A stretch of 45,767 bases of DNA from an uncultured Collinsella sp. Its GTDB lineage: Bacteria > Actinomycetota > Coriobacteriia > Coriobacteriales > Coriobacteriaceae. The stretch is taken from contig CABQLI010000010.1 in NCBI GenBank assembly GCA_902464965.1, positions 1 through 45,767 on the forward strand. Direction: 5' to 3'. A program made the position numbers and the translations under genes. Under the pieces are notes generated by a model. That model made no database searches, was not told the DNA's origin, and saw only the letters and a list, made by a program, of their open reading frames with translations. Positions 15,823 through 23,395 of the stretch are shown one piece after another; position 1 is the stretch's first letter; every line of letters starts with the position of its first letter.

Positions 15823-16752
15823 CTACCTGTTTGCTTCAATGAGCTTTTCAAGCCGTAAAACACGATGGTAGAGGGCCGACTTCGACAAGGGAGGGTCAGC
15901 CATCTCCCCTAAATCACGCAGCGAAAGATCGGGATAGCGCTCGCGCAGGTCGCAAAAGACCGCCAAGGCATCCGGAAGCGCATCGCGAAGGCCTCGCTGC
16001 TCGAGCTCATCGATAAGCGCAAGCTGATGCTGGGCAGCACCGGCGCTTCTGGTCTGGTTGGCGAGCTCGGCGTTCACGCGACGGTTCACATCGTTCTTAA
16101 CCAACTTGACCGCGCGCGCCTCCTCAATCTCGGCAACGCTGCGCTTGGCACCAATCAGCTTTAATAGATGCTCGATTTCCTCGGCGCTCTTAATGTACAC
16201 GGCATATGACCCCCGCCGCGCATTAACACGAGCATGGACCCCAATCTGCTCCAACAGATCGCAAAGCCCCTTGGCATATTGCTCGCCCTGCACCGCGATC
16301 TCCAAATGAAAGTCGCCGCGGGGATCGGCCACGAAACCGCCGGCGATGAGCGCGCCGCGGATGTAGGCAAGCCTGCAGCAGGGACGGGCAACGATGTGCC
16401 GGGGAACACCGGCGACGAGCCCTCCCCTGCGGTCGAGAATGCCCAGCAGCACCAGAGCCTTGTCCAGGTCGGGTTGATCGGGCAAGGTGATGAGGTAGTT
16501 TCGAACCTTATGCAATACAGATTTACGGACGGTGAACTCCGTTTTGAGCTTAAGGATGCGATGCGTCAGTGTGATCATCGTGCGCGCGACGGCGCCCGTC
16601 TCGGTCGCGACCGTCAAACGATACCGCCCAGAGCCGGTAAGCGAGAGCGTACCACTCACGCGCGTGAGGGCGGCAAGCGTCGACAAGTCGCAGTATTCAC
16701 ATTCGGGTTCGCAGCGCGCAAGCTCGTCACGCACCTCGGCGGTAAACGACAT
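15823..16752 (-). CDS. whiA: Sporulation/cell-division transcription factor WhiA (DUF199)
   Basis: A 309-aa DNA-binding protein with an N-terminal LAGLIDADG-like fold (about 1-210) and a C-terminal helix-turn-helix (about 225-305; LRDLGEMADPPLSKSALYHR). In Streptomyces it controls sporulation division genes with WhiB; non-sporulating Gram-positives keep it as a division or chromosome factor, the likely case here. It starts 6 bp after rapZ and precedes gapA. The usual partner gene yvcK is missing between rapZ and whiA. Confidence 0.95.
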   Translation of the reverse strand: MSFTAEVRDELARCEPECEYCDLSTLAALTRVSGTLSLTGSGRYRLTVATETGAVARTMITLTHRILKLKTEFTVRKSVLHKVRNYLITLPDQPDLDKALVLLGILDRRGGLVAGVPRHIVARPCCRLAYIRGALIAGGFVADPRGDFHLEIAVQGEQYAKGLCDLLEQIGVHARVNARRGSYAVYIKSAEEIEHLLKLIGAKRSVAEIEEARAVKLVKNDVNRRVNAELANQTRSAGAAQHQLALIDELEQRGLRDALPDALAVFCDLRERYPDLSLRDLGEMADPPLSKSALYHRVLRLEKLIEANR

Positions 16753-16758
16753 GCAGGC

Positions 16759-17661
16759 CTATGCCTTCGTGTTGGCGCGCGACAGGTCGCGGTGGGAGAT
16801 GCTCACATGATACTGAGCGCCTTCCAGGTAACGGGCCGTGGCCTCGGCAATGGCAACGCTGCGGTGCTGGCCGCCCGTGCAGCCGATGGCGATAGAAAGC
16901 TGCGGCTTACCCTCCGCGATATAGCCCGGCATCACCGTATCGAGCAGCTGCGTCCAGGCCTTCCAAAACTCCTGCGTCTTGGGATGGTCCAGAACAAAAT
17001 CGGAGACCTTTTTATCGAGACCGGTCATCGTACGCATCTCGGGATCGTAGAACGGATTAGGCAGGAAGCGGACATCGATCATAATGTCCGCCTCGACGGG
17101 CATGCCGTGCTTAAAGCCAAACGAGAATACGTGGACGTCCATGAGCTGCTGGTCGGACAGCTCGGAAAATGCCATACGTAGCTTGTTGCGCAGCGCAGAG
17201 GTGCGCAGACGGCTCGTGTCGATAATCATATCGGCTCGGTCGCGCACGCCCTGCAGCTGAAGGCGCTCGCGCTGAATGGCATCGGCCGTAGTCTCCCCCG
17301 GCTTGGCAATGGGATGACGGCGGCGATTTTCGCTGTAGCGACGAATCAGCACCTCGTCAGAAGCCTCCAGGAACACGATGTCGCAGCTCATCTCGCGCTC
17401 TTCGAGCGCGGCGACAGCATCGAGCAACTCGTCAAACAGTCCCTGGCTACGCAAATCGCAGGTAACGGCGAGATGCCTGCCCACGCCCGTATTGATGCCG
17501 ACGAGCTCGGCAAGCTGGGCGATGAGACGCGGAGGCAGGTTATCGATGCAAAAATAGCCCATGTCCTCGAACACGTGCATGGCCTGTGTGCGGCCCGATC
17601 CGGACATTCCGGTGATGATGACGATATCGGGGATGCGCTCCGAGCGCTCCGCCGCATCCAT
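16759..17661 (-). CDS. rapZ: RNase adapter / nucleotide-binding protein RapZ (YvcJ)
   Basis: A 300-aa P-loop protein. Residues 18-25 are GMSGSGRT, a Walker A in which Lys is replaced by Arg; from memory actinobacterial RapZ proteins share this Arg. Next come EDMGYFCIDNLPP and the C-terminal GCTGGQHRSVAIAEA that binds small metabolites in E. coli RapZ. In E. coli it guides RNase E to GlmZ; in Gram-positives the role is less clear. It forms a unit with whiA. The ATG at 17661 follows GGGAG; an ATG at 17679 behind GGGAGG is an equally good alternative that would add six residues. Confidence 0.93.
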   Translation of the reverse strand: MDAAERSERIPDIVIITGMSGSGRTQAMHVFEDMGYFCIDNLPPRLIAQLAELVGINTGVGRHLAVTCDLRSQGLFDELLDAVAALEEREMSCDIVFLEASDEVLIRRYSENRRRHPIAKPGETTADAIQRERLQLQGVRDRADMIIDTSRLRTSALRNKLRMAFSELSDQQLMDVHVFSFGFKHGMPVEADIMIDVRFLPNPFYDPEMRTMTGLDKKVSDFVLDHPKTQEFWKAWTQLLDTVMPGYIAEGKPQLSIAIGCTGGQHRSVAIAEATARYLEGAQYHVSISHRDLSRANTKA

Positions 17662-17690
17662 GGCATCTCCCTTTTGCATGTGCTGCCTCC

Positions 17691-17729
17691 CGAAAACAAG
17701 CGCGGGACCCAGCAACCCGGATCCCGCGC
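17691..17729 (-). terminator. Terminator below nanE
   Basis: On the minus strand GCGCGGGA / TCCCGCGC arms (17722-17729, 17700-17707), with extra inner pairs, are followed by TTGTTTTCG. It would end the sialic acid operon before rapZ. Confidence 0.75.
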
Positions 17730-17780
17730 GGTCAATTGCCTATATTGAGTATACCGCCCCGAGCGGATACGAGGCCTGTC

Positions 17781-18467
17781 TTACGCCTCAAGCGCAGCCT
17801 TGAACCAACTCGTAATACTCGTGGGGTGCGTGATGGCGGTGCCGACGACAACGGCCCAGGCGCCAGCATCGATCGCGGCGCGAGCCTCCTCGGGCGTATG
17901 CACGCGACCCTCACAAATGATGGGAAGGCCGGGGAATTCCTCAGTCGCCTGACGCAGGAGCGGCAGGTCGGGGCCATCGGCCATGGTGCAGTCGATGGCG
18001 GCGACGCCGTGAGAAAGCGTGGTGGATACCAGGTCAAAGCCCATATCAACAGCACGGCGAATATCCTCGATGGTGGCACAATCCGCCATCAGGAGCACAC
18101 CCTCCTCGTGCAGCGGACGGAAGGTATCCTCGACCGTCTTGCCATCGGGGCGGGGACGATCGGTGGCGTCAATCGCCACGATATCGGCACCGGCAGCAAC
18201 GCAGGCGCGAGCGTGACGCAGCGTCGGCGTGATGTAAACGCCCTCGTGCCCATCCTTCCACAGGCCGATGACGGGAACCTCACAGCGACCCTTAATGGCG
18301 GCAATGTCGGCAAGGCCCTGGCAGCGAATGGCGGCAGCGCCACCGAGCTCGCAAGCGCGAGACATTTGAGCCATGGTCTCGGGCGTACGAAGCGGCTCGC
18401 CCATATACGCCTGAACGCTCACGACGAGCTTGCCCTTCAGGGATTGAATCAAAGGATCGACGGTCAT
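17781..18467 (-). CDS. nanE: N-acetylmannosamine-6-phosphate 2-epimerase
   Basis: A 228-aa TIM-barrel enzyme converting ManNAc-6-P to GlcNAc-6-P, the last dedicated step of sialic acid breakdown. Recognisable NanE features are LVVSVQAYMGEPLR at the start, AAIRCQG, VPVIGLWK, VYITPT, IVAIDATDRPRP and the C-terminal WAVVVGTAIT. Length is typical. It is the last gene of the nan cluster, 70 bp below nanK with a hairpin between them, and is followed by a terminator. Its product would feed NagA/NagB, which are not in this window. Confidence 0.95.
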   Translation of the reverse strand: MTVDPLIQSLKGKLVVSVQAYMGEPLRTPETMAQMSRACELGGAAAIRCQGLADIAAIKGRCEVPVIGLWKDGHEGVYITPTLRHARACVAAGADIVAIDATDRPRPDGKTVEDTFRPLHEEGVLLMADCATIEDIRRAVDMGFDLVSTTLSHGVAAIDCTMADGPDLPLLRQATEEFPGLPIICEGRVHTPEEARAAIDAGAWAVVVGTAITHPTSITSWFKAALEA

Positions 18468-18490
18468 AAGGCTGCAACCTTTCTTAGAAC

Positions 18491-18521
18491 AGCCTCCCGA
18501 GGCGTGTTGTCTCGGGAGGCT
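18491..18521 (-). other. Intercistronic hairpin nanK-nanE
   Basis: Perfect 11-bp arms (AGCCTCCCGAG / CTCGGGAGGCT) around a 9-nt loop between the nanK stop and nanE start. No U-run follows on the minus strand, so it is more likely an mRNA-stability or processing element than a terminator. Confidence 0.6.
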
Positions 18522-18537
18522 CCTACAGCAGATACTT

Positions 18538-19503
18538 TTACTTCAACGAGGCAAGAAGATGCTCAGCAGCACCGATGAGCGGAGCATCGCCCTCCAGAGA
18601 ACCGATGAGGATCGGTGTGTTCTGAAGCGGATCGAGCGCCTGGCTGGCATAGCCCTCGTGCACCGAATCCTTCCACGTCTGCGAACGCCAATCGGGACCT
18701 TGGTGAATCACGCCGCCCGAAAGCACGATGACCTCAGGGTCCAGGATGTTAGCGAGCGAGCCCAAGCTGGCGCCCAGCGCAAAGCCGGCGTCATGGATGA
18801 CCTCGGTCGCCTTTGCGTCGCCCGCACGGCACAGGTCGTTCACATCGCGACCGACCGAAGGACGGCTGGGGTCGACGCGGCCAAAACGCTCATCGTACAT
18901 TCGACCAATGGATGTGCCCGAAGCAACCGACTCCAGATGGCCGGAACGCCCGCAGGCGCACGGAATGCCGGCGGCAGCCGAGCACTCGATGTGGCCCATA
19001 TGGCCAGCAGCACCATGGAAGCCCTGCATCACGCGGCCGTTCTCGACATATGCGCCGCCGATGCCCGTACCGATGCCAAGACACAAGACGGAGAACTTGC
19101 CCTTGCCGACGCCCCAGTGGGCCTCGCCCAGAGCATGAGCCTGCACGTCGCCTACGACGGCAACGGGAAGACCGAGGTCCTCGCGCAGACGCGGCCCCAA
19201 CTGAACGCCGGACCAGCCGGGCATGATCTCGTTGGCATACGCGATGGCGCCCGTCTTGGGATCGACGACGCCGGCGGCACCGATACCGACGCCAAGGACC
19301 TCGACATCGGGATTCGCCTCGAGAGCAGCCTTGATGGACGCCTCGATACGCTGAAAGACGGCCTCGCCGCCCTCTTGAGCCTCGGTGGGAACCTCGGCCT
19401 CAAAAACGGGATGGGGCACGCTGCCATCAGCCGGATACTCCATAATGGCAGTCGCAATCTTGGTGCCGCCGATATCGACGGAGCAAACGTACTTGTTCTC
19501 CAT
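18538..19503 (-). CDS. nanK: ROK-family sugar kinase, probable N-acetylmannosamine kinase
   Basis: A 321-aa ROK kinase. The phosphate-binding DIGGTKI is at 10-16; GIGAAGVVDP and LGIGTGIGGAYVENG follow, then the zinc region HIECSAAAGIPCACGRSGHLE, which keeps the cysteines and histidine of the ROK motif. No helix-turn-helix precedes it, so it is an enzyme rather than a ROK repressor. Position between nanA and nanE makes ManNAc the likely substrate; by sequence alone glucokinase activity cannot be excluded. AAGGAG lies 7 nt before the ATG. Confidence 0.88.
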   Translation of the reverse strand: MENKYVCSVDIGGTKIATAIMEYPADGSVPHPVFEAEVPTEAQEGGEAVFQRIEASIKAALEANPDVEVLGVGIGAAGVVDPKTGAIAYANEIMPGWSGVQLGPRLREDLGLPVAVVGDVQAHALGEAHWGVGKGKFSVLCLGIGTGIGGAYVENGRVMQGFHGAAGHMGHIECSAAAGIPCACGRSGHLESVASGTSIGRMYDERFGRVDPSRPSVGRDVNDLCRAGDAKATEVIHDAGFALGASLGSLANILDPEVIVLSGGVIHQGPDWRSQTWKDSVHEGYASQALDPLQNTPILIGSLEGDAPLIGAAEHLLASLK

Positions 19504-19572
19504 GTCGCTCTCCTTAGGAGATAAAAAACAACTACAGGAAATGCGCCGTCAGGCTAGCCGTCACAGCGCGGT

Positions 19573-19678
19573 AAAGGTTTTCCAGGTGCCCGAGATCGCC
19601 GAGAAGCCGTGTGGCCATTGACCTAATGGGTCATGGCCGCACGGTTGAACGGCGAGGTCGGGTGCCTGGGAAAGCTTT
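19573..19678. repeat. Long imperfect hairpin between nanA and nanK
   Basis: A 106-nt imperfect palindrome that runs from just inside the nanA stop codon into the nanA-nanK gap. The two halves align over about 48 positions; blocks such as CCAGG, CCCGA, TCGCCG and GGCCAT are matched in both arms. Four transitions between the arms would give G-U pairs in the plus-strand RNA and A-C mismatches in the nan mRNA. It does not contain the GTCCTCG / CTGCGGAAT boxes of elements A and B. Confidence 0.7.
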
Positions 19679-20597
19679 AAAGGAGGCCGTTGTCCTGGAG
19701 GACCTTCTTAATCGCCTCGACGTTCTCGCCGGTCATGGCCTTCACCGGGCGCGGCATGGTCGGGCTGTCGAAGATACCCATGAGGTTCATAGCGGTCTTG
19801 AAGGCGCCGACGCCACCGGCATAGCCCTGGACGCCCGAGGTGACATCCCAGATGTGCGAAATCTCGTTGAGGCGATCCTGCTCGGCCTTGACGGTAGCCC
19901 AGTCACCAGCCTGAGCGGCCTTCCACTGACGCACGTAGCCCTCGGGCTCAACGTTGGCGAGACCCGGGACGGAACCGTCGGCGCCACCGAGGTAGGCGCC
20001 GTCGACAACAACCTCGTGACCGGTGAGAATGCTCATCGGATGGCCGTTCTTCTCGTTCTCCTGGACGAGGTAGCGGAACGAGATGTCATCACCCGAGGAA
20101 TCCTTGACGCCGGCCAGAACGCCCTCGGCGCCGAGCTTGGCAAGGAGCTTCCAGGGGAGCTTGGTGTGGACGCACACGGGGATGTCGTAGGCGAAGATGG
20201 GCAGGTCGAGTTCCTCATGCAGGATGCGGAAGTGCTCCTCGACCTCGGTCATGCCCTGCAGGGCATAGAACGGGCAGGTGGCGACAAGCGCATCGGCGCC
20301 CAGCTCCTGAGCGACCTTGCCGTGCTCGATCATGCGCTCGGTCTCGGTATCGATGATGCCGACCAGAACAGGCACGCGGTGATCGACGATACGGACGGCC
20401 TCGGCGATGATCTGACGACGACGCTCGTCGGTGGAGAAGACGACCTCGCCCGAGGAGCCCAGGAAGAACAGGCCATCGACGCCGGCATCGATCATGCGGT
20501 TGATGCTGCGCTCAAAGGAGGCAACGTCGAGCTGGTGGTCTTCGGTATCGGGAACAACGACGGGAGGGATAACGCCGGTGAATTTCTGAGTTGCCAC
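19677..20597 (-). CDS. nanA: N-acetylneuraminate lyase (DHDPS/NAL family)
   Basis: A 306-aa Class I aldolase cleaving sialic acid into ManNAc and pyruvate. It shows the carboxylate-binding GSSGE (47-51), the tyrosine in AYDIPV (Tyr136) and the Schiff-base lysine in AGVKDSS (Lys164). Family members also include dihydrodipicolinate synthases; the nanK and nanE neighbours decide for sialate lyase. The start is taken as GTG at 20597, 5 nt after AAGGAGA; the frame is open 28 codons further upstream but that part is not family-like. Followed by the long hairpin at 19573-19678. Confidence 0.9.
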   Translation of the reverse strand: MATQKFTGVIPPVVVPDTEDHQLDVASFERSINRMIDAGVDGLFFLGSSGEVVFSTDERRRQIIAEAVRIVDHRVPVLVGIIDTETERMIEHGKVAQELGADALVATCPFYALQGMTEVEEHFRILHEELDLPIFAYDIPVCVHTKLPWKLLAKLGAEGVLAGVKDSSGDDISFRYLVQENEKNGHPMSILTGHEVVVDGAYLGGADGSVPGLANVEPEGYVRQWKAAQAGDWATVKAEQDRLNEISHIWDVTSGVQGYAGGVGAFKTAMNLMGIFDSPTMPRPVKAMTGENVEAIKKVLQDNGLL

Positions 20598-20665
20598 AAG
20601 AATCTCCTTAGTTGTCTGGCGGGCGACCCTATGCCACCCACTCTTGTTGGCAGTGTCCAGGCCGT

Positions 20666-21517
20666 CTAGGCCAAAGAACACGGGTAGAACGTTTGGTTAA
20701 AGAAGTCGACGACTTCGTTTTCGAACGCATTGATGCGCTCGTGAGCGTATTTGGCATAGATGATATGCCTCCGGTCACACTCAAGACCGTTGAACACGGC
20801 AAACTGGCCCTTGGGATCGCTCACGGCATCCATAAGCGATGTGCCCATGAGCACCGATCCGCGCACCCGAGACGACAGAGCCTCGAGACCACCGGGAATT
20901 GGATTGGCAACCGCCGTGCAGGCAAGGCCCCGCTCGTCCAGAGCAGAAACCGCCAGCGCGACTCCGCCGCCAAGGCCCTCGCCCCATGCAAAGATGCGGT
21001 CGGGGTCCATGCCATCAAGATTGCGCGCCACCTTCGCCAGCGCGCAACCCCAACGGACGCGCTCGACAAAAGCGGGCGAAGAAATCCCCCGCCGCAGGTC
21101 GTCCGCACCAGCAACATCGTCATCCAGCGCGAGGACGGCATACCCCATGGCGGCAAATCTCGTCATGTGATGCCAGCCGCGCACAGGCCGATCGATGTCG
21201 TGGAACATCAGGCACAGCGGCACGCGCTCAGATACTCGGGCACGACCGACAGGCTCGATCAAACGAGCGTGAATCGCATCGTCACCGAGCTCAAAGGAAA
21301 CCTCCGAGTAACGGGCGCAGGGGTTAACAAAATCAATCGCCGTAATGGCCAGGCCTTGAATCTCAAGATTCGAAGCGCATGTCTCTAAATCAGAAACATC
21401 TGCTTGGACATCACCGCGCCAGTCCCGATATTCTGCGAGCCTTGACGAAACCGTTCCAGGAATTCCCACGAGCCCGGGGACAATCAGCTCATTGACATTG
21501 CTCTCGCACTTAGACAT
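20666..21517 (-). CDS. AXE1-like alpha/beta hydrolase lacking the catalytic serine (probable pseudo-esterase)
   Basis: A 283-aa homologue of the neighbouring acetyl esterase. The C-terminal blocks line up well: SVLMGTSLMDAVSDPKGQFAVFNGL with the putative acid Asp230, and YAHERINAFENEV with His259. The nucleophile elbow reads AWGEGLGGG, so Glu180 (codon GAG at 20978-20980) stands where the family has Ser. The reading frame is intact and the start overlaps the active esterase stop by 8 bases (ATGTCTAA), arguing for a maintained protein rather than a decaying gene. It may bind acetylated sugars, pair with the active esterase (AXE1 enzymes are oligomeric), or have another activity. Confidence 0.8.
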   Translation of the reverse strand: MSKCESNVNELIVPGLVGIPGTVSSRLAEYRDWRGDVQADVSDLETCASNLEIQGLAITAIDFVNPCARYSEVSFELGDDAIHARLIEPVGRARVSERVPLCLMFHDIDRPVRGWHHMTRFAAMGYAVLALDDDVAGADDLRRGISSPAFVERVRWGCALAKVARNLDGMDPDRIFAWGEGLGGGVALAVSALDERGLACTAVANPIPGGLEALSSRVRGSVLMGTSLMDAVSDPKGQFAVFNGLECDRRHIIYAKYAHERINAFENEVVDFFNQTFYPCSLA

Positions 21518-22487
21518 GAGCCTCCCCTCCCTTGCAGAAAAACGGAATGATCAGATCGTCAAAATCCTGAATCTCCTCGTGGCCAAAGCCTTCAAAGAAC
21601 TCATGACGCTTTTCACAGGTCAGGTTGTTATAGACCGCAAACTGCGTCGCTGGCGGACAGACAATATCGGCTGTGCCTGTGCCAAACAGCACAGGGCATT
21701 TGACCATGGGGGCAAAGTTCTTGGAATCGAAGTACGCCAGCTTGGCATAGGCTTCGTCAATACGAGTCGAGTCCTCGTCAAACCAGCGAGACCAATAGCG
21801 CAGGCCCTCGTAGGCAATGTCGTCGGCATCCAAATCCCAGACCAGGCGGAAATCTGACAGGAAGGGATAGAGGATGGCGGCGCGATTGATAAGCTCGCTG
21901 TTAAGTGCGCAGGTCGCAATGCCCAAACCGCCGCCCTGCGACGCGCCGTTCACAAACACACGGGCAAGATCGATGCCCTCGAGCTCGCGAACGATGCGGC
22001 ACAGGATGCGAATATCTTGGTGCAAGCGGACATAGTAGAGGTTGGCCGGGTCGCCGTCGATACCGGCGACGATATGGCCCGCAACCGTTGTGCCCTCAAA
22101 TCCGCCAATGTCCTCGGAGGGACCTCCTTGGCCGGGGCAGTCGAGGGCGATGAGTGCCATGCCCATGCCCGCAAACGATGCCTGCTCAAACCAGCTGCGG
22201 CTTGCACCTGGATACCCATGGAACTGAAGTACCAATGGCACGGGCTCGTCCGAGACGGGTTTAAGGTACTTGGCATGAAGGCGAGCGCCACACATGCCGG
22301 TATACCAGAGGTCGAAAAGCTGGCAGGTCACGGCGTCGGTGACCGATGCCGCCTCGATCGCATAGTCAAGCCCGACGGCGTCGGCCTCGGCCATGCGATC
22401 CTTCCAAAAGAGATCGAAATCTGATGGACGGGGCATGGCGCCTCGATATTCACCAAATTGATGTTGTAGCTCCTGAGCACTTGGCAT
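21510..22487 (-). CDS. Acetylxylan esterase / cephalosporin-C deacetylase family (AXE1) hydrolase
   Basis: A 325-aa alpha/beta hydrolase with an intact triad: Ser183 in GASQGGG, Asp274 in FGTGTADIVCPP and His303 in FGHEEI. Family blocks near the N-terminus (FGEYRGAMPRPSDFDLFW) and HGYPG are present. AXE1 enzymes remove acetyl groups from sugars. In this operon it may deacetylate O-acetyl sialic acids before NanA, as NanS does in E. coli, though NanS is a different family; this is inferred from context. No signal peptide, so it would act in the cytoplasm. The ATG at 22487 is preferred over TTG at 22502; no good ribosome binding site for either. Confidence 0.85.
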   Translation of the reverse strand: MPSAQELQHQFGEYRGAMPRPSDFDLFWKDRMAEADAVGLDYAIEAASVTDAVTCQLFDLWYTGMCGARLHAKYLKPVSDEPVPLVLQFHGYPGASRSWFEQASFAGMGMALIALDCPGQGGPSEDIGGFEGTTVAGHIVAGIDGDPANLYYVRLHQDIRILCRIVRELEGIDLARVFVNGASQGGGLGIATCALNSELINRAAILYPFLSDFRLVWDLDADDIAYEGLRYWSRWFDEDSTRIDEAYAKLAYFDSKNFAPMVKCPVLFGTGTADIVCPPATQFAVYNNLTCEKRHEFFEGFGHEEIQDFDDLIIPFFCKGGEAHV

Positions 22488-22567
22488 GGCTCGTGAACCC
22501 AACCTTTCGAAATCGCAACGGAGGTGCGCCCGGCAAGGGAACCGGGCGCACGGGAGGGAAAGCGAGG

Positions 22568-23395
22568 CTACTCGCCGAGCTTGGGATGCAGCAGCGACGG
22601 CGCAGCGCCGAGCAGCATCTTGGTGTAGGGGTCCTGGGGGTGCTGGAAGACCTGCTTGGCCTCGCCCTGCTCGACGATCTTGCCGCCATTCATAACGATG
22701 ATGTCGTCAGAGATATAGCGGACCGTCTGGATGTCATGGCTGATGAACACCATGGCCAGGCCGAGCTCCTTCTTAAGGTCGGTCAGCAGGTTCAGAATCT
22801 GCGCGCGGACCGAAACGTCCAGAGCCGAGGTGGGCTCGTCAGCGATGATCGCATCGGGGTTCAGCGACAGGGCACGGGCAATTGCGACGCGCTGGCGCTG
22901 GCCGCCCGAAAGCTGGCCGGGAAGAACCTCGGCGGCGGAGCTGGGCAGACCGGTGAGCTCCAAGAGTTCCTTGACGCGCTTCTCCTGCTCGGCCTCGGTA
23001 CCCAGGTTGTGGACGCGCATGGGGTCGAGCAGCTGCTCGCGAACGACCATGCGGGGGTTGAGCGCCGTGGCCGGGTTCTGGAACACGACCGAGATGACGC
23101 GACCCATGTGACGACGGTCCTCGGCGGTACGTTTGGTAACGTCCTTGCCCTTAAAGTAGACCTTGCCACTCGTGGGGGCCTGCAGGCCGCACATGACGTT
23201 AGCGGTGGTGGACTTACCGCAACCGGACTCGCCGACGATACCGATCGTCTGACCGGGCATGAGCTTAATCGTTACACCCTGGACGGCGTGAACCAGGTTG
23301 GGGTGCAGAATCGAGCCGGTACGGGTCCTAAAGGTGACGTGGACGTCATCAAGGAAGATGATCGGCTCGACGCCGTTTACTGCGGTCTCGCTCAT
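22568..23395 (-). CDS. Sialic acid/oligopeptide-type ABC transporter ATPase (DppF type)
   Basis: A 275-aa ABC ATPase with Walker A GESGCGKS (55-62), LSGGQRQRVAIARAL, and ADEPTSALDVS. Unlike OppF it ends soon after the H-loop (VFISHDIQTVR) and lacks the C-terminal cysteine motif. It starts directly after the stop codon of the permease-ATPase fusion (TAGATG) with a strong GGAGGTGA. It pairs with the ATPase half of that fusion. Substrate is inferred from the nan neighbours. Confidence 0.9.
   Translation of the reverse strand: MSETAVNGVEPIIFLDDVHVTFRTRTGSILHPNLVHAVQGVTIKLMPGQTIGIVGESGCGKSTTANVMCGLQAPTSGKVYFKGKDVTKRTAEDRRHMGRVISVVFQNPATALNPRMVVREQLLDPMRVHNLGTEAEQEKRVKELLELTGLPSSAAEVLPGQLSGGQRQRVAIARALSLNPDAIIADEPTSALDVSVRAQILNLLTDLKKELGLAMVFISHDIQTVRYISDDIIVMNGGKIVEQGEAKQVFQHPQDPYTKMLLGAAPSLLHPKLGE

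Noticed and set aside
18538..19503. ROK-family transcription repressor (NagC-like) as regulator of the nan operon
   Set aside because: No helix-turn-helix precedes the kinase fold; the protein begins directly with the ATP-binding DIGGTK motif.
19573..19678. Third copy of the A/B palindrome family
   Set aside because: It is long and palindromic but lacks both GTCCTCG and CTGCGGAAT and its arms are imperfect, so it is treated as a separate structure.
20597..20681. Extended N-terminus for the sialate lyase
   Set aside because: The extra 28 residues are unlike the family, whereas the GTG at 20597 has a strong AAGGAGA at good spacing.
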